Assembly: GCF_900103695.1 (NCBI RefSeq)
Contig: NZ_FNHF01000007.1
Location: 1 to 64,000, forward strand
Reading direction: 5' to 3'
From: Sediminibacillus halophilus
GTDB taxonomy: Bacteria > Bacillota > Bacilli > Bacillales > Amphibacillaceae
DNA: 64,000 nucleotides
Under the pieces are notes generated by a model, which saw only the letters and a list, made by a program, of their open reading frames with translations, was not told where the DNA came from and did no database searches. A program made the translations under genes and the position numbers. Numbering within the stretch: the first letter of the stretch is position 1; each line of letters opens with the position of its first letter. Below are positions 34,372 to 44,989 of this stretch, one piece after another.

Positions 34372-35481
34372 ATGAGGAAGCGGGCATTGATCATTACTGT
34401 GGGCATCGTAAGTGCAGCCTTCGGGTTAACAGGTTGCGGGGTATTTCAGGGAGAGCAATCTTTGAAGGAAATGGATAATCCTCCAGAAGAAGCATCCCTT
34501 ACAGATAACTTGGATGAAATGACAGAAGAGGATGAGCAACAAGCAGAAGGGGACAGCCAGGAGACGGAAGAGTCGGGAACAGATGCTGAAGAAGCGGAAC
34601 CGACCACTGTCGAGCGGCAATTGTATTTGTTGGATGCTAATGGAATGGTAGTACCGCAAACGTTGGAATTACCACAAATGGAATCGAAAGAGGTAGCGAA
34701 ACAGGCGCTGGAATATTTGGTGAAAGACGGACCGGTCACAGAACTGCTTCCAGATGGTTTTGAAGCAGTATTGCCGGCAGGAACAACAATCAACAGTCTG
34801 AATCTTAAGGACGGTATCCTGACAGTGGATGTATCAGAGGAGTTTGCCGAATATCAGGCAGAAGATGAACAAAAAATCTTACAATCCATGACCTATACGT
34901 TGACCCAATTTGAAAACGTCGACAAGGTAAAATTGCAAATAAACGGGGAAGCAAAAGAGGAAATGCCAGTAAGTGGAACGCCGATTGGCCAAGGCGTCTC
35001 CAGGGCCAATGGCATCAATATATACAATGGGGACAATGTAGATTTACTGGATAGTAAAGCGGTGACGCTTTACTATCCAGCTCAGCAAGGCGAACAAGTT
35101 TACCACGTACCAGTCACCCAGCATGTTGAAACCAAGGACGCAGAGGATATGGCCTCTATCGTACAAGCTTTGGTTGAAGGTCCTTCCCTGGATTTGAATT
35201 TGTTGAATGTTTTCAATGCAGGTACGAGCCTGACGGCAGAACCGACAATGAAAGATGGCGTACTGACGCTTGATTTTAATGAAAATATATTGGATAGCGT
35301 GGAGAACGCCTCTATTTCAGATGAAGTCATGGAAACATTGGTGCTGACATTAACTGATCAACCTGGTGTGGAGGCTGTGGACGTAAATGTAGCAGACGTG
35401 GAGGAAATTTATAATGAAGCAGGAACAGCTTACACGGAACCAGTGACAAAAAGCATGTTCGTGCCAACGGGCAATTTGTAA
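34372..35481 (+). CDS. gerM: Spore germination/sporulation lipoprotein GerM
   Basis: 369 residues. A lipoprotein signal peptide ends at the lipobox LTGC (about 19-22). A strongly acidic linker (about 24-80, rich in Glu/Asp) is followed by two GerMN domains (about 85-205 and 230-345; EVAKQALEYLVKDGP and ASIVQALVEGPSL mark their starts). In B. subtilis GerM is a membrane-anchored mother-cell protein that helps the SpoIIIAG/SpoIIQ channel and engulfment. GTAGGAGGGG precedes the ATG. GTCTAAT/CGTATATAT upstream (34312-34340) is a poor but possible sigma-E promoter. A terminator follows. Confidence 0.92.
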   Translation: MRKRALIITVGIVSAAFGLTGCGVFQGEQSLKEMDNPPEEASLTDNLDEMTEEDEQQAEGDSQETEESGTDAEEAEPTTVERQLYLLDANGMVVPQTLELPQMESKEVAKQALEYLVKDGPVTELLPDGFEAVLPAGTTINSLNLKDGILTVDVSEEFAEYQAEDEQKILQSMTYTLTQFENVDKVKLQINGEAKEEMPVSGTPIGQGVSRANGINIYNGDNVDLLDSKAVTLYYPAQQGEQVYHVPVTQHVETKDAEDMASIVQALVEGPSLDLNLLNVFNAGTSLTAEPTMKDGVLTLDFNENILDSVENASISDEVMETLVLTLTDQPGVEAVDVNVADVEEIYNEAGTAYTEPVTKSMFVPTGNL

Positions 35482-35491
35482 ACCATGGATG

Positions 35492-35516
35492 GGAGCCGGG
35501 CTACTGGCTCCTTTTT
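35492..35516 (+). terminator. Terminator after gerM
   Basis: GGAGCC (35492-35497) and GGCTCC (35506-35511) with eight bases between, followed by TTTTT. Confidence 0.8.
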
Positions 35517-35696
35517 CATGTAATCCGAATTATTAGGTTTTGCAATTTTACTATCGATTATCATTCAAGCTCCTAAGTTTTTTCGAGAATGAAAAAGGTG
35601 TCTTAGCTTTTCGTATTCAGAAGGTGGAGTATGAACTTATATAAATTGGCAAAAATATGTTACGATTAATAAGTGATTAGAAGGAGGATTCTTACG

Positions 35697-36452
35697 ATGA
35701 GAAACAACGATAGAAAAGTCAATCAATTAAGACCTATACATATGGAAGTAAATTATGTTAAGCACCCAGAAGGTTCAGTCCTTATAACGGTAGGAGACAC
35801 AAAAGTGATCTGCAATGCAAGTATAGAGGACAGGGTTCCTCCTTTCATGAGAGGTTCAGGAAAAGGATGGATTACTGCAGAATACGCCATGCTGCCAAGG
35901 GCTACCGAGCAGCGTAATATCCGGGAATCCTCAAAAGGGAAAGTGTCAGGAAGAACAATGGAAATCCAACGTTTGATTGGTCGTTCACTCCGTGCCGTCG
36001 TAGACTTGGAAAAAATCGGGGAGCGGACGGTCTGGGTTGACTGTGACGTAATCCAGGCAGATGGTGGAACCAGAACGGCTTCTATAACCGGTGCTTTTGT
36101 CGCGGTAGTGCTAGCATTCGCAAGTCTTTTGGAAAAAAACGTACTTAAACAGATGCCGGTAACAGACTTTCTGGGGGCTACCTCCGTAGGGGTTCTCCCT
36201 GATGGAACAGAAATTTTGGATTTACAATATGAAGAAGATTCCCAGGCGCACGTCGATATGAACATTGTCATGACTGGATCTGGGGAATTTGTGGAAATTC
36301 AAGGTACAGGAGAAGAAGCGACCTTTTCAATGGAACAGCTACAAACGATGCTCGGCCTTGCTAATGAAGGGTTGCAGGACATTTTCACCCTTCAAAAACA
36401 AGCGCTCGGAAAATGGGCAGGCTTAATTGGTGGGAGTGCAGAAAACGAATAA
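35697..36452 (+). CDS. rph: Ribonuclease PH
   Basis: 251 residues, a phosphorolytic 3'-5' exoribonuclease that trims tRNA 3' ends. Family motifs are [17 protein letters not shown] (about 14-30), [20 protein letters not shown] (about 66-85), [15 protein letters not shown] (about 88-102), [20 protein letters not shown] (about 114-133) and [20 protein letters not shown] (about 157-176). AAGGAGG at 35681-35687 sets the start at the ATG at 35697. ysnA and ysnB follow in the same order as in B. subtilis, forming a probable operon. Confidence 0.96.
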   Translation: MRNNDRKVNQLRPIHMEVNYVKHPEGSVLITVGDTKVICNASIEDRVPPFMRGSGKGWITAEYAMLPRATEQRNIRESSKGKVSGRTMEIQRLIGRSLRAVVDLEKIGERTVWVDCDVIQADGGTRTASITGAFVAVVLAFASLLEKNVLKQMPVTDFLGATSVGVLPDGTEILDLQYEEDSQAHVDMNIVMTGSGEFVEIQGTGEEATFSMEQLQTMLGLANEGLQDIFTLQKQALGKWAGLIGGSAENE

Positions 36453-36470
36453 GCAGTAGGGAGAATGGTC

Positions 36471-37064
36471 ATGGAGCAATTGATTATAGCAACAAAAAAC
36501 AAAGGAAAAGTAAAAGATTTTCGAAATTTATTTTCAAAATACGATATTACGATTAAATCTTTGCTAGATTTGGAAGAAAATATTCCGGATATAGAAGAAA
36601 CCGGTAAAACTTTTGAGGAAAATGCTGCCTTAAAAGCTGAAACCATTGCAGAAAGATTTTCCCTTCCAGTGTTGGCAGATGACTCAGGTCTGGAAGTGGA
36701 TGCCTTGGGCGGCAGGCCGGGTATTTATTCAGCGCGTTTTGCTGGCTTAGAAAAAAGCGATCAGGCTAACATCGCCAAGCTTTTGGAAGAACTTAAAGGT
36801 GTCCCCGAAGAAGAGCGTACAGCGAGGTTTGTTTGTGTATTGGCGGTTGCAAGACCGGGGCAACCGACCATTTTCAAAAGAGGTTCGTGTGAGGGAAGGA
36901 TCGCCAACCACCCCATAGGAGAAAATGGATTTGGTTATGATCCTGTTTTCTATCCTAACGGACTAATAAAAACGATGGCCGAGCTGTCTTCGGAAGAAAA
37001 AAATCAAATCAGTCACCGAAAGAACGCAATTGTGCAACTGGAAAAGTGGCTGCAAGATCTTTAA
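36471..37064 (+). CDS. ysnA: XTP/dITP (non-canonical purine NTP) diphosphatase
   Basis: 197 residues of the HAM1/RdgB family. Motifs are IIATKNKGKVKDF (about 4-16), GKTFEENAALKAE (about 43-55), LPVLADDSGLEVDALGGRPG (about 63-82), SARFAG and the C-terminal IGENGFGYDPVFY (about 146-158). It hydrolyses dITP and XTP to the monophosphates, cleansing the nucleotide pool. The ATG at 36465 is too near GGGAG, so I use the in-frame ATG at 36471. It begins 18 bases after rph. Confidence 0.95.
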   Translation: MEQLIIATKNKGKVKDFRNLFSKYDITIKSLLDLEENIPDIEETGKTFEENAALKAETIAERFSLPVLADDSGLEVDALGGRPGIYSARFAGLEKSDQANIAKLLEELKGVPEEERTARFVCVLAVARPGQPTIFKRGSCEGRIANHPIGENGFGYDPVFYPNGLIKTMAELSSEEKNQISHRKNAIVQLEKWLQDL

Positions 37065-37081
37065 AAGGGAGAGAAGCTGTC

Positions 37082-37600
37082 ATGCCAAAAGTTTTAATCA
37101 TGAGCGACAGCCATGGGTGGACAGAAGAAGTTGCGGAAATCCGCGATCGACATATGGAGGAGGTAGATCAGTTCATCCACTGCGGTGATTCTGAACTGGA
37201 CGCGGACGCTCCTGAGCTAGAGCAATTTATGAAAGTGGCCGGGAATTGCGATTTGGATAGCCGTTTACCTGATGAATCTTATTTTTCTGTAGGAAGCCTT
37301 GATTTTTATGTAGCCCATGGTCATATGCATCAAGTGAAAAGCACGTTGATGCCTTTATCCTATCGTGCAGAAGAAGTTGGTGCGCAAGTGGTATGCTTCG
37401 GTCACACTCATATGGCAGGTGCGGAGCGGGTTGATAATCAGTTGTTTATTAATCCAGGCAGCATCAGATTGCCGCGCGGCCGAAGGGAGCATACCTACGC
37501 TATTTTGAGCTGGGAAGATAAGGGTAACATTACTGTCGAATTTAAGGATTTGGACGGGAAAACAGTCGAAGGGCTAGTTTATCAAACATCGTTAAATTGA
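37082..37600 (+). CDS. ysnB: YfcE/MJ0936-type metallophosphoesterase (YsnB)
   Basis: 172 residues with all calcineurin-like motifs: MSDSHGW (7-13), HCGDSE (about 33-38), GNCD (about 54-57), HGHMHQ (about 79-84), GHTHMA (about 108-113) and NPGS (about 125-128). It is a manganese- or other divalent-metal-dependent phosphodiesterase; physiological substrate unknown. GGGAGAG lies before the ATG, 17 bases after ysnA. The longer in-frame reading starts inside ysnA and lacks a site. Confidence 0.9.
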   Translation: MPKVLIMSDSHGWTEEVAEIRDRHMEEVDQFIHCGDSELDADAPELEQFMKVAGNCDLDSRLPDESYFSVGSLDFYVAHGHMHQVKSTLMPLSYRAEEVGAQVVCFGHTHMAGAERVDNQLFINPGSIRLPRGRREHTYAILSWEDKGNITVEFKDLDGKTVEGLVYQTSLN

Positions 37601-37607
37601 TGGAAGG

Positions 37608-37646
37608 CTGTAAACGGTCGATTTGGCAAGGAGAGTCCGTTTACAG
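37608..37646 (+). terminator. Inverted repeat after ysnB
   Basis: CTGTAAACGG (37608-37617) and CCGTTTACAG (37637-37646) form a perfect 10-pair stem. No T run follows, so it is only a weak terminator candidate for rph-ysnA-ysnB. Confidence 0.45.
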
Positions 37647-37689
37647 TCAGTCCCTCCGACAAAAATTAATGGAAAAATTTAAAATGCGG

Positions 37690-37718
37690 TTGACAAGTGA
37701 GTTGATAGTTAATATAAT
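37690..37718 (+). promoter_or_regulatory. Consensus promoter of the tRNA pair
   Basis: TTGACA (37690-37695), exactly 17 bases, TATAAT (37713-37718): a perfect sigma-A consensus, as expected for stable RNA genes. The first tRNA starts 62 bases downstream of the -10 box. Confidence 0.92.
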
Positions 37719-37780
37719 GAATCTTGTCCGTTAAAGACAAAGCATATTAACAGGCTAGTAAAAAAGTGCAGAGTGATTGT

Positions 37781-37854
37781 GCGGGTGTAGTTTAGTGGTA
37801 AAACCTCAGCCTTCCAAGCTGATGATGAGGGTTCGATTCCCTTCACCCGCTCCA
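37781..37854 (+). tRNA. tRNA-Gly (anticodon TCC)
   Basis: Acceptor stem GCGGGTG (37781-37787) pairs with CACCCGC (37844-37850), followed by discriminator T and an encoded CCA. The anticodon arm is TCAGC-CTTCCAA-GCTGA with TCC in the loop, and the T arm contains GGTTCGATTCC. It reads GGN codons ending in A or G. Confidence 0.96.
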
Positions 37855-37889
37855 TACATAATCTAGTTTATCTTATATACTATTTTCAT

Positions 37890-37963
37890 GTCCCAGTAGC
37901 TCAGCAGGATAGAGCAACAGCCTTCTAAGCTGTGGGTCGGGAGTTCGAATCTCTCCTGGGACG
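37890..37963 (+). tRNA. tRNA-Arg (anticodon TCT)
   Basis: Acceptor GTCCCAG (37890-37896) pairs with CTGGGAC (37956-37962), discriminator G. The anticodon arm ACAGC-CTTCTAA-GCTGT shows TCT, reading AGA and AGG. The T arm has GTTCGAATC. Unlike the upstream tRNA-Gly, CCA is not encoded and must be added by the nucleotidyltransferase. Confidence 0.95.
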
Positions 37964-37971
37964 TTATCATT

Positions 37972-38002
37972 AAGGGTTCAACTTTCCAGTTGAACCCTTT
38001 TT
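37972..38002 (+). terminator. Terminator of the tRNA pair
   Basis: AAGGGTTCAACT (37972-37983), TTCC loop, AGTTGAACCCTT (37988-37999), then TTT: a perfect 12-pair stem nine bases after tRNA-Arg. Confidence 0.9.
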
Positions 38003-38181
38003 CACAATAGGTGACTTTTCTTAGTAGAGTAAGATGAATTAATTCGGCATTCGCTTCTGACAAGCGGATGCTGAATTTCTATTTATTGAATTATTTTTCG
38101 TTATTAGTTTTCAATCAACCGTTTTAGGGTACAGATAAGATAATGATTATACATATATACAACAGGTAAGGAAGGATGCGG

Positions 38182-39177
38182 ATGAATACAAAGCAGGATA
38201 AGGTAATTATCTTTCCGAAGTGGAAGGATGCATTAGAAGAAGAAAGTTTGCAGGCATTGAAAGAGAAACGGTACGAGGATGCACTGAAGAAGTTAAATGA
38301 ACTGATTGATCATGAAATTTATTCCCATGAGATTTTTGCAGGGAAAATTATTTGTTTGATGGAGCTCGGAGAAACAGATGAAGCAGAAGCATTGTGCCGC
38401 CATCTCGTTTCGCTGGAAGATGAGTACTTTTTTGAGTACTTGCATATTTATGTAACGCTGCTGTTTCAAATGAGCGAGTATGAGCAGCTCCTTGAAATTA
38501 TTGATGATGTATTTGCCCGTAAAACAGTTCCCGAGCCAATGAATTCTCAACTTGAACAACTTGCAGAAATGAGCAGGAAGCTGTTGCAGGATAAAATGGA
38601 AGAAGAGGCGAACGACCACATCAATGAACTAAGCAAAGCTGTGAAACAGGGTGATCCATTGCGACAATGGCGCATTCTCGTACAAAGTGCTAATTTGAAA
38701 CCAGCTCCTTACCTTCGCTATTTGAAACAATTACTGAAGGACGACAGGATAGACTCTGTAGTAAAGACGGCAATCATGGAGTGGCTTGCTGAACAGGAGG
38801 TTGATACGGAAGTAGTAATTAAAAAAGCGGGATCTGAGATATCAGTAAACCCTGCTGATTTGAAAAGTGTGGAAGACCATCCTGTCACCAAGCAAATAAA
38901 GGTTCTTTTAAGGGAAGTGGAGCAGGATAATCCGACTTTGTATCAACTTTTAGAAAAATTGCTGTACAGATATTTATACGTAAAGTATCCGTTTATGCCT
39001 GCGGAAGGAGAACTAATCGCTGTCAGCCACGCCATTAAAATAATGGGTGCGAAGTATTTGCAGCTCGAAGAACTGTATCATACATATAAAAAACAGGCAG
39101 GAAATGTGGAACTTGATACATATATGGAAGAAATAGCACAAAATGAAAAAAGTTATTTCTCAATCATTGAGGAATAG
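38182..39177 (+). CDS. ysoA: TPR-repeat protein (YsoA)
   Basis: 331 residues, largely alpha-helical, with TPR-like repeats in the first half (ALKEKRYEDALKKLNELID about 23-41; KIICLMELGETDEAEALCRHLV about 53-74) and a C-terminal helical part containing PFMPAEGELIAVSHAI. It resembles B. subtilis YsoA, which lies upstream of tig. The role is unknown; TPR arrays usually mediate protein binding. The ATG at 38176 abuts GGAAGG, so the ATG at 38182, with 6-base spacing, is preferred. Confidence 0.8.
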   Translation: MNTKQDKVIIFPKWKDALEEESLQALKEKRYEDALKKLNELIDHEIYSHEIFAGKIICLMELGETDEAEALCRHLVSLEDEYFFEYLHIYVTLLFQMSEYEQLLEIIDDVFARKTVPEPMNSQLEQLAEMSRKLLQDKMEEEANDHINELSKAVKQGDPLRQWRILVQSANLKPAPYLRYLKQLLKDDRIDSVVKTAIMEWLAEQEVDTEVVIKKAGSEISVNPADLKSVEDHPVTKQIKVLLREVEQDNPTLYQLLEKLLYRYLYVKYPFMPAEGELIAVSHAIKIMGAKYLQLEELYHTYKKQAGNVELDTYMEEIAQNEKSYFSIIEE

Positions 39178-39227
39178 TGTATATAGATCTAAGTGGTGTT
39201 TCACAAATTTCCAGTCTGTTCTAATTG

Positions 39228-39255
39228 TTGAAAGCAAGTCTGTTTATGTTATAAT
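39228..39255 (+). promoter_or_regulatory. Promoter of tig
   Basis: TTGAAA (39228-39233), 16 bases, TATAAT (39250-39255) with an upstream TGT making an extended -10. The leader to tig is about 100 bases. Confidence 0.75.
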
Positions 39256-39355
39256 AAGGTGGTTGCAATTGCGTTCCGCCTTCGTATGATTTTATTATAC
39301 ACCGAATGAACGTCAAACAAGACATACTGAATTTATAGATGTTGGAGGGAATTAC

Positions 39356-40642
39356 ATGTCAGCAAAATGGGAAAAACAAGAAGGAAATCAAGGGACATTA
39401 ACCATTGAAGTTGATGCTGAAGAGTTCGACAAAGCACTAGATCAAGCCTTTAAAAAAGTGGTTAAGCAAGTACAGGTTCCTGGATTCCGTAAAGGGAAAA
39501 TGCCAAGAGGACTATTTGAACAGCGCTTTGGTGTAGAATCACTATACCAGGATGCGGTCGATATCATTCTTCCTGAGGCATACACAAACGCCGTTGAAGA
39601 AACTGGCATCGAGCCGGTTGACCAACCGGAAGTGGATGTAACGCAAATCGAAAAAGGCAAGCCGCTTGTTTTCACTGCACAGGTTACGGTTAAACCTGAG
39701 GTGAAGCTTGGTGAATACAAAGGCCTGGAAGTAGAAGAAGAAGAGACAGAAGTAACGGATGAGGACGTTGAGCACGAGCTTTCTCATATGCAGGAACATC
39801 AAGCGGAGTTAGTCGTCAAAGAAGAAGGAACAGTTGAAGAAGGCGACACTGTCGTTATCGATTTTGAAGGTTTCGTTGATGGAGAAGCATTTGAAGGCGG
39901 ACAGGCGGAAAACCATCAATTAGAAATCGGTTCAGGTTCTTTTATTCCTGGGTTTGAAGAGCAATTGATTGGAAAAGAAACGGGAGCAGACACAGAAGTT
40001 CAGGTGACTTTCCCTGAAGAATACCATGCAGAAGAGCTTGCCGGTAAAGAAGCTACCTTTAAAGTCAAAATCCATGAAATCAAAGGGAAAGAATTGCCGG
40101 AACTTGACGATGAGTTCGCAAAAGATGTCGACGAAGATGTCGAAACACTGGAAGAGCTTCGCAACAAAACCAGAGATCGCCTTAAAGAACAAAAAGAGAC
40201 GGACGCTGACAATAAAAAGCGTGAATCTCTGATTGAACAGGCATCCGAGAATGCAGAGGTTGATATTCCGGAAGCAATGGTAGATACAGAACTTGACAGG
40301 ATGGTCAAAGAGTTTGAACAGCGCTTGCAAATGCAAGGAATGTCCATGGATATGTACTATCAATTCTCCGGTACAGATGAAGCAGGTTTGAAAGAGCAAA
40401 TGAAAGACGATGCTGAAAAGCGCGTTAAAACAAACTTGACTCTTGACGCAATTGCTAATCAGGAAGAAGTTGAAGTTACAGATGAAGATGTCGATAAAGA
40501 GCTTGAGTCGATGGCTTCTATGTATCAAACAGAAGTAGACCAGCTGAAACAAATGCTTGGCGGAAACACGGACGCCATCAAAGAAGACCTTAAATTCAAA
40601 AAGGCAATCGACTTCCTAGTAGAGCACAGCAAAACAAAATAA
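39356..40642 (+). CDS. tig: Trigger factor
   Basis: 428 residues with the three trigger factor domains: N-terminal ribosome-binding domain with [17 protein letters not shown] (about 42-58), the FKBP-like prolyl isomerase (about 160-245, [20 protein letters not shown]) and the C-terminal chaperone domain (about 250-428). It binds L23 at the exit tunnel and protects nascent chains. The protein is very acidic, notably in the last two domains. GGAGG lies before the ATG. A terminator and then clpX follow. Confidence 0.96.
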   Translation: MSAKWEKQEGNQGTLTIEVDAEEFDKALDQAFKKVVKQVQVPGFRKGKMPRGLFEQRFGVESLYQDAVDIILPEAYTNAVEETGIEPVDQPEVDVTQIEKGKPLVFTAQVTVKPEVKLGEYKGLEVEEEETEVTDEDVEHELSHMQEHQAELVVKEEGTVEEGDTVVIDFEGFVDGEAFEGGQAENHQLEIGSGSFIPGFEEQLIGKETGADTEVQVTFPEEYHAEELAGKEATFKVKIHEIKGKELPELDDEFAKDVDEDVETLEELRNKTRDRLKEQKETDADNKKRESLIEQASENAEVDIPEAMVDTELDRMVKEFEQRLQMQGMSMDMYYQFSGTDEAGLKEQMKDDAEKRVKTNLTLDAIANQEEVEVTDEDVDKELESMASMYQTEVDQLKQMLGGNTDAIKEDLKFKKAIDFLVEHSKTK

Positions 40643-40654
40643 ATAAAAATTGAA

Positions 40655-40690
40655 AAACAAGGTGCGATTCTGGTTCGTGCCTTGTTTTCT
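40655..40690 (+). terminator. Terminator after tig
   Basis: AAACAAGGTGCGA (40655-40667) pairs with TCGTGCCTTGTTT (40675-40687) through 13 pairs including two G-U, and the right arm ends in a T run. Confidence 0.85.
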
Positions 40691-40809
40691 CTATAAAGGG
40701 ATTTCGTTTAAAAATGCAGTCCGCAGGAAATAGTAAAAAAGTTGTCACTCATAACATAAAATCGAGAACGTGAATATAAAATAGAAGACAAACTTACATA
40801 ACATATTAG

Positions 40810-40837
40810 TTGACATTTTAGAATCTTCTTACATAAT
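40810..40837 (+). promoter_or_regulatory. Candidate clpX promoter
   Basis: TTGACA (40810-40815), 16 bases, CATAAT (40832-40837). A further extended -10, TGA-TATTAT at 40994-41002, lies closer to clpX but has no clear -35. No CtsR or CIRCE operator is visible in the 440-base tig-clpX gap, which otherwise holds no gene. Confidence 0.5.
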
Positions 40838-41085
40838 AAGATTTACACTGTTGGTGAAAACTGTTTGCTGTTCTTCACAGGTTGCAGTTTATTCGAACGG
40901 TTTAATGGCAAGACTTTTGATGAGATTGTTTTTTGCTCGCGAAGATAAGATGTGACCATTTGAGGTATTTTACTTTTTTCAAAACGGTATATCTGATATT
41001 ATGAGCTAAAGAAAGGAATACTTGATTGAAACTCAAATGATTTCTCATATCATAATAGATACTTATTACTTGAGGGGTGAATTAG

Positions 41086-42366
41086 ATGTATAAATTTAAT
41101 GAAGAAAAGGGCCAATTAAAATGTTCTTTTTGCGGAAAAAGCCAAGATCAAGTACGTAAATTAGTTGCCGGCCCTGGCGTTTATATATGTGATGAATGTA
41201 TTGAACTTTGCACGGAAATAGTGGAAGAAGAATTAGGTAATGAAGAAGAAGTGGAATTCAAAGAAATCCCGAAGCCACAGGAGATTTGTGAAATCCTTAA
41301 TGATTACGTAATCGGCCAAGAAAAGGCCAAGAAGAACTTATCAGTAGCAGTGTATAACCATTACAAACGAATCAACTCGGGTAAGACTGCTTCCGATGAT
41401 GTTGAATTATCAAAAAGTAACATTGCGATGATTGGGCCGACCGGGAGCGGGAAAACATTGCTTGCACAGACGCTTGCAAGGATATTGAATGTTCCTTTTG
41501 CGATTGCTGATGCCACTTCCCTAACGGAAGCTGGTTATGTAGGTGAAGATGTAGAAAACATCTTGCTGAAACTAATCCAGGCAGCTGACTATGATGTGGA
41601 AAAGGCCGAAAAAGGGATTATTTATATCGACGAAATTGATAAAGTGGCCAGAAAATCCGAAAATCCGTCGATTACTCGTGATGTATCCGGTGAAGGGGTA
41701 CAGCAGGCATTACTAAAAATCCTTGAAGGTACTGTTGCAAGCGTACCTCCGCAAGGCGGAAGAAAACATCCACACCAAGAGTTCATTCAAATTGATACGA
41801 CTAACGTATTGTTCATTTGCGGGGGTGCTTTTGATGGGATTGAGCAAATCGTTAAGCGCCGTCTAGGCAACAAAGTGATTGGTTTCGGCGCAGATGAAGA
41901 GAATCAAGACTTAACCAAAGCAGAACTGCTTTCTAAAGTTCTTCCAGAAGACATGCTTCGTTTCGGTTTGATTCCTGAATTCATCGGTCGACTACCGGTT
42001 ATCGGTGCTCTGGAGCCATTGGATGAGGAAGCGTTGGTTGAAATTTTGACAAAGCCAAAAAATGCGCTTGTTAAACAATACCAAAAGCTCTTCCAAATTG
42101 ATAATGTGGAATTGGAAATGGAAGAAGAAGCCTTAGTTGAAATTGCACGAAAAGCAATTGAGCGAAAAACAGGGGCACGTGGCCTGCGTTCTATTATCGA
42201 AGGAATTATGCTTGACGTCATGTTCGAGTTGCCATCAAGGGATGATATTGAGAAGTGTATCATTACCAAGGACACTGTTCTATTGGAAAATGGACGTCCG
42301 AAGTTAGTGTTAAGTGATGGTACGGTAAAAGACGAAAACAAAGAATCACCGAAAGAAAGTGCTTAA
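41086..42366 (+). CDS. clpX: ATP-dependent Clp protease ATPase subunit ClpX
   Basis: 426 residues. An N-terminal zinc-binding domain has Cys 13, 16, 35 and 38. The AAA+ module has Walker A GPTGSGKT (117-124), Walker [11 protein letters not shown] (about 182-191), the pore loop GYVGEDVE (about 149-156) and sensor regions through [10 protein letters not shown]. The LGF/IGF-type loop for ClpP docking is present as [10 protein letters not shown] (about 264-273). It unfolds substrates for ClpP. GAGGGG precedes the ATG. In B. subtilis lonB follows; here lonA is next. Confidence 0.97.
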   Translation: MYKFNEEKGQLKCSFCGKSQDQVRKLVAGPGVYICDECIELCTEIVEEELGNEEEVEFKEIPKPQEICEILNDYVIGQEKAKKNLSVAVYNHYKRINSGKTASDDVELSKSNIAMIGPTGSGKTLLAQTLARILNVPFAIADATSLTEAGYVGEDVENILLKLIQAADYDVEKAEKGIIYIDEIDKVARKSENPSITRDVSGEGVQQALLKILEGTVASVPPQGGRKHPHQEFIQIDTTNVLFICGGAFDGIEQIVKRRLGNKVIGFGADEENQDLTKAELLSKVLPEDMLRFGLIPEFIGRLPVIGALEPLDEEALVEILTKPKNALVKQYQKLFQIDNVELEMEEEALVEIARKAIERKTGARGLRSIIEGIMLDVMFELPSRDDIEKCIITKDTVLLENGRPKLVLSDGTVKDENKESPKESA

Positions 42367-42418
42367 TAAAACGATAAGACACCAGCCCATTAAAAACAGA
42401 CATGCATTTTCCTTACGT

Positions 42419-42455
42419 TGTAAATCCCTTGTTATGTCATAACAAGGGATTTACA
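42419..42455. repeat. Near-perfect palindrome between clpX and lonA
   Basis: 18-base arms (TGTAAATCCCTTGTTATG at 42419-42436 and its exact complement at 42438-42455) around one central base. Neither strand has a following T run. It could be a clpX transcript end with atypical structure, or a protein-binding site. Confidence 0.75.
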
Positions 42456-42655
42456 CATGGATAAAAGAATTTACTAAGAAAATTCTGGGGTTTCAGTTAA
42501 GAAAAAGGCAGGTAATGATAACAAACGGCATGCATGTAAAAGGCTGGATTTGATGAACTTTTTATTAAATGGTATAAAAGAGCCTTATTAGTGGAGTAAT
42601 AATGAAATGGAAGCATGTCGTGGGACAGGTTTGCGAAGATATGGAGGTGCCAAGA

Positions 42656-44989
42656 GTGACTGAAGAAAATAAAGTACAAATCCCCCTCCTTCCGCTACGC
42701 GGGTTGTTGGTTTTCCCCGCAATGGTTTTACACTTAGATGTCGGGCGGGAAAAGTCGATAAATGCATTGGAAAAAGCAATGATGGAAGATCAAAGTATTT
42801 TTCTTGCTGCCCAAAAAGAAAGCGTCGTGGATGAGCCTGCTGTAAATGATATTTACAGAGTGGGAACGATGGCAAATGTAAAGCAAATGTTAAAACTGCC
42901 CAATGGTACAATTCGTGTCCTGGTGGAAGGATTGTATCGCGGAGAAATTGTTCAGTTTCTTGAAGAAGATGACCAATTTGTCGTCGAGGTCCAGGAATTT
43001 GAAGAAGTGCATGGAGACAACAACGAAGAAGAAGCACTGATGCGGTCTCTAATCGAACAGTTCGAGCAATACATAAAGATATCGAAGAAGGTGAGTCAGG
43101 AAACCCTCGCTACGGTTACAGACATTGATGAACCAGGCAGACTTGCTGATATCATTACTTCTCACTTATCTTTAAAGCTCAAAGACAAACAGGAACTGTT
43201 GGAGACAGAGAATGTCAAAGAACGCTTGAACCGTCTGATTTCGTTGATCACAAATGAGCGTGAAGTACTCGATTTAGAGAAAAAAATTGGACAACGTGTC
43301 AAGAAGTCGATGGAAAAGACACAAAAGGAATATTACTTGCGTGAGCAAATGAAAGCTATCCAGACAGAGCTCGGTGATAAGGATGGCAAAGCCTCCGAAG
43401 TCAGTCAGCTGAAGGAAAGAATCGAAGCTTCCGATATGCCGGAAAGAATCCAGGAAATTGCCTATAAAGAACTGGACCGTTACGAAAAGGTCCCGCAAAG
43501 CTCGGCGGAGAGCTCGGTTATCCGAAACTATGTCGATTGGCTGGTCTCCATTCCCTGGACCGACAAAACGGAGGACAACCTAGATGTCAACCATGCTGAA
43601 AAAATCTTGGACGAAGATCATTACGGGCTCGAGAAAGTAAAAGAGCGTGTTTTGGAATATTTGGCGGTTCAGCAGCTTACTAAAACAATCAAGGGACCGA
43701 TATTGTGTTTGGCTGGCCCTCCGGGCGTAGGGAAGACTTCATTGGCAAAGTCCATTGCCCGGGCAATAAATCGGAATTTTGTCAGAATCTCCTTAGGCGG
43801 AGTCAGGGATGAAGCGGAAATCCGCGGCCATCGCCGGACTTACGTCGGTGCGATGCCCGGCAGAATCATCCAAGGGATGAAAAAGGCAAAAACGGTCAAT
43901 CCGATTTTCTTACTGGATGAAATCGATAAGATGGCAAGTGATTTCCGTGGGGATCCTTCGGCAGCTATGCTCGAAGTATTAGATCCGGAGCAAAACAGTA
44001 ATTTTAGTGATCATTTCATTGAAGAAACGTATGATTTATCCAATGTAATGTTCATTGCAACGGCAAATAATTTGGCTTCAATCCCTGGACCGCTGCGTGA
44101 CCGGATGGAAGTCATCTCGATTGCAGGTTATACAGAAGTGGAAAAACTTCATATTGCAAAAGAACACCTCCTGCCAAAACAAATAAAAGAAAATGGTTTG
44201 AACAAAGGGCAGCTGCAAGTACGAGATGAGGCACTAACTAAGCTGATCCGTACTTATACAAGAGAAGCTGGTGTGCGGGGACTTGAAAGGCAACTTGCAT
44301 CCTTGTGCAGAAAAGCAGCAAAAATAATCGTATCAGAAGATAAAAAACGAGTCGTAGTAACTGATAAGCAGCTGGAATCATTGCTTGGCAAACCACTTTT
44401 CCGGTATGGGAAAATGGAAGAGGAAAACCAAGTGGGTGCCGCAACCGGGCTTGCTTATACCTCTGCTGGCGGAGATACACTGTCGATTGAGGTTACGTTA
44501 TATCCGGGTAAGGGAAAATTGACACTGACCGGGAAACTGGGTGATGTCATGAAGGAGTCAGCTCAAGCGGCATTCAGTTATATACGTTCCAGAGCCGAAG
44601 AACTGAAAATAGACCGTGAATTTCATGAGAAAAATGACATTCATATTCATGTGCCGGAAGGGGCAACACCGAAGGATGGGCCTTCAGCCGGGATTACCAT
44701 GGCTACTGCGCTGGTTTCTGCACTGACTGGTCGTGCTGTGAAGCGTGAAGTCGGCATGACCGGGGAAATTACACTTAGGGGAAGAGTGCTTCCAATCGGT
44801 GGCTTAAAAGAAAAATCATTAAGTGCCCATCGAGCGGGTTTGACAACGATCATTATGCCGGCTGATAACAAACGCGATTTGGATGACATTCCCGAGAGCG
44901 TTAAAGAAGGGCTGACATTTATCCCTGTCGAGCATTTAGATGAAGTGCTGGAACATGCGTTAGTGGAGGAGAAACATGAAAGTAACTGA
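42656..44989 (+). CDS. lonA: ATP-dependent protease LonA
   Basis: 777 residues from GTG at 42656. The N-terminal LON substrate domain (about 5-200, [20 protein letters not shown]) is followed by a coiled coil, the AAA+ module with Walker [10 protein letters not shown] (near 355-363) and LLDEIDKM (near 420), and the protease domain with the catalytic Ser in KDGPSAGIT (near 678) and Lys in [14 protein letters not shown] (near 721). GGAGGT lies before the GTG, and the start matches the B. subtilis family (M-x-EE). Codons back to 42602 have no site. The stop overlaps ysxC by 14 bases. Confidence 0.96.
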   Translation: MTEENKVQIPLLPLRGLLVFPAMVLHLDVGREKSINALEKAMMEDQSIFLAAQKESVVDEPAVNDIYRVGTMANVKQMLKLPNGTIRVLVEGLYRGEIVQFLEEDDQFVVEVQEFEEVHGDNNEEEALMRSLIEQFEQYIKISKKVSQETLATVTDIDEPGRLADIITSHLSLKLKDKQELLETENVKERLNRLISLITNEREVLDLEKKIGQRVKKSMEKTQKEYYLREQMKAIQTELGDKDGKASEVSQLKERIEASDMPERIQEIAYKELDRYEKVPQSSAESSVIRNYVDWLVSIPWTDKTEDNLDVNHAEKILDEDHYGLEKVKERVLEYLAVQQLTKTIKGPILCLAGPPGVGKTSLAKSIARAINRNFVRISLGGVRDEAEIRGHRRTYVGAMPGRIIQGMKKAKTVNPIFLLDEIDKMASDFRGDPSAAMLEVLDPEQNSNFSDHFIEETYDLSNVMFIATANNLASIPGPLRDRMEVISIAGYTEVEKLHIAKEHLLPKQIKENGLNKGQLQVRDEALTKLIRTYTREAGVRGLERQLASLCRKAAKIIVSEDKKRVVVTDKQLESLLGKPLFRYGKMEEENQVGAATGLAYTSAGGDTLSIEVTLYPGKGKLTLTGKLGDVMKESAQAAFSYIRSRAEELKIDREFHEKNDIHIHVPEGATPKDGPSAGITMATALVSALTGRAVKREVGMTGEITLRGRVLPIGGLKEKSLSAHRAGLTTIIMPADNKRDLDDIPESVKEGLTFIPVEHLDEVLEHALVEEKHESN

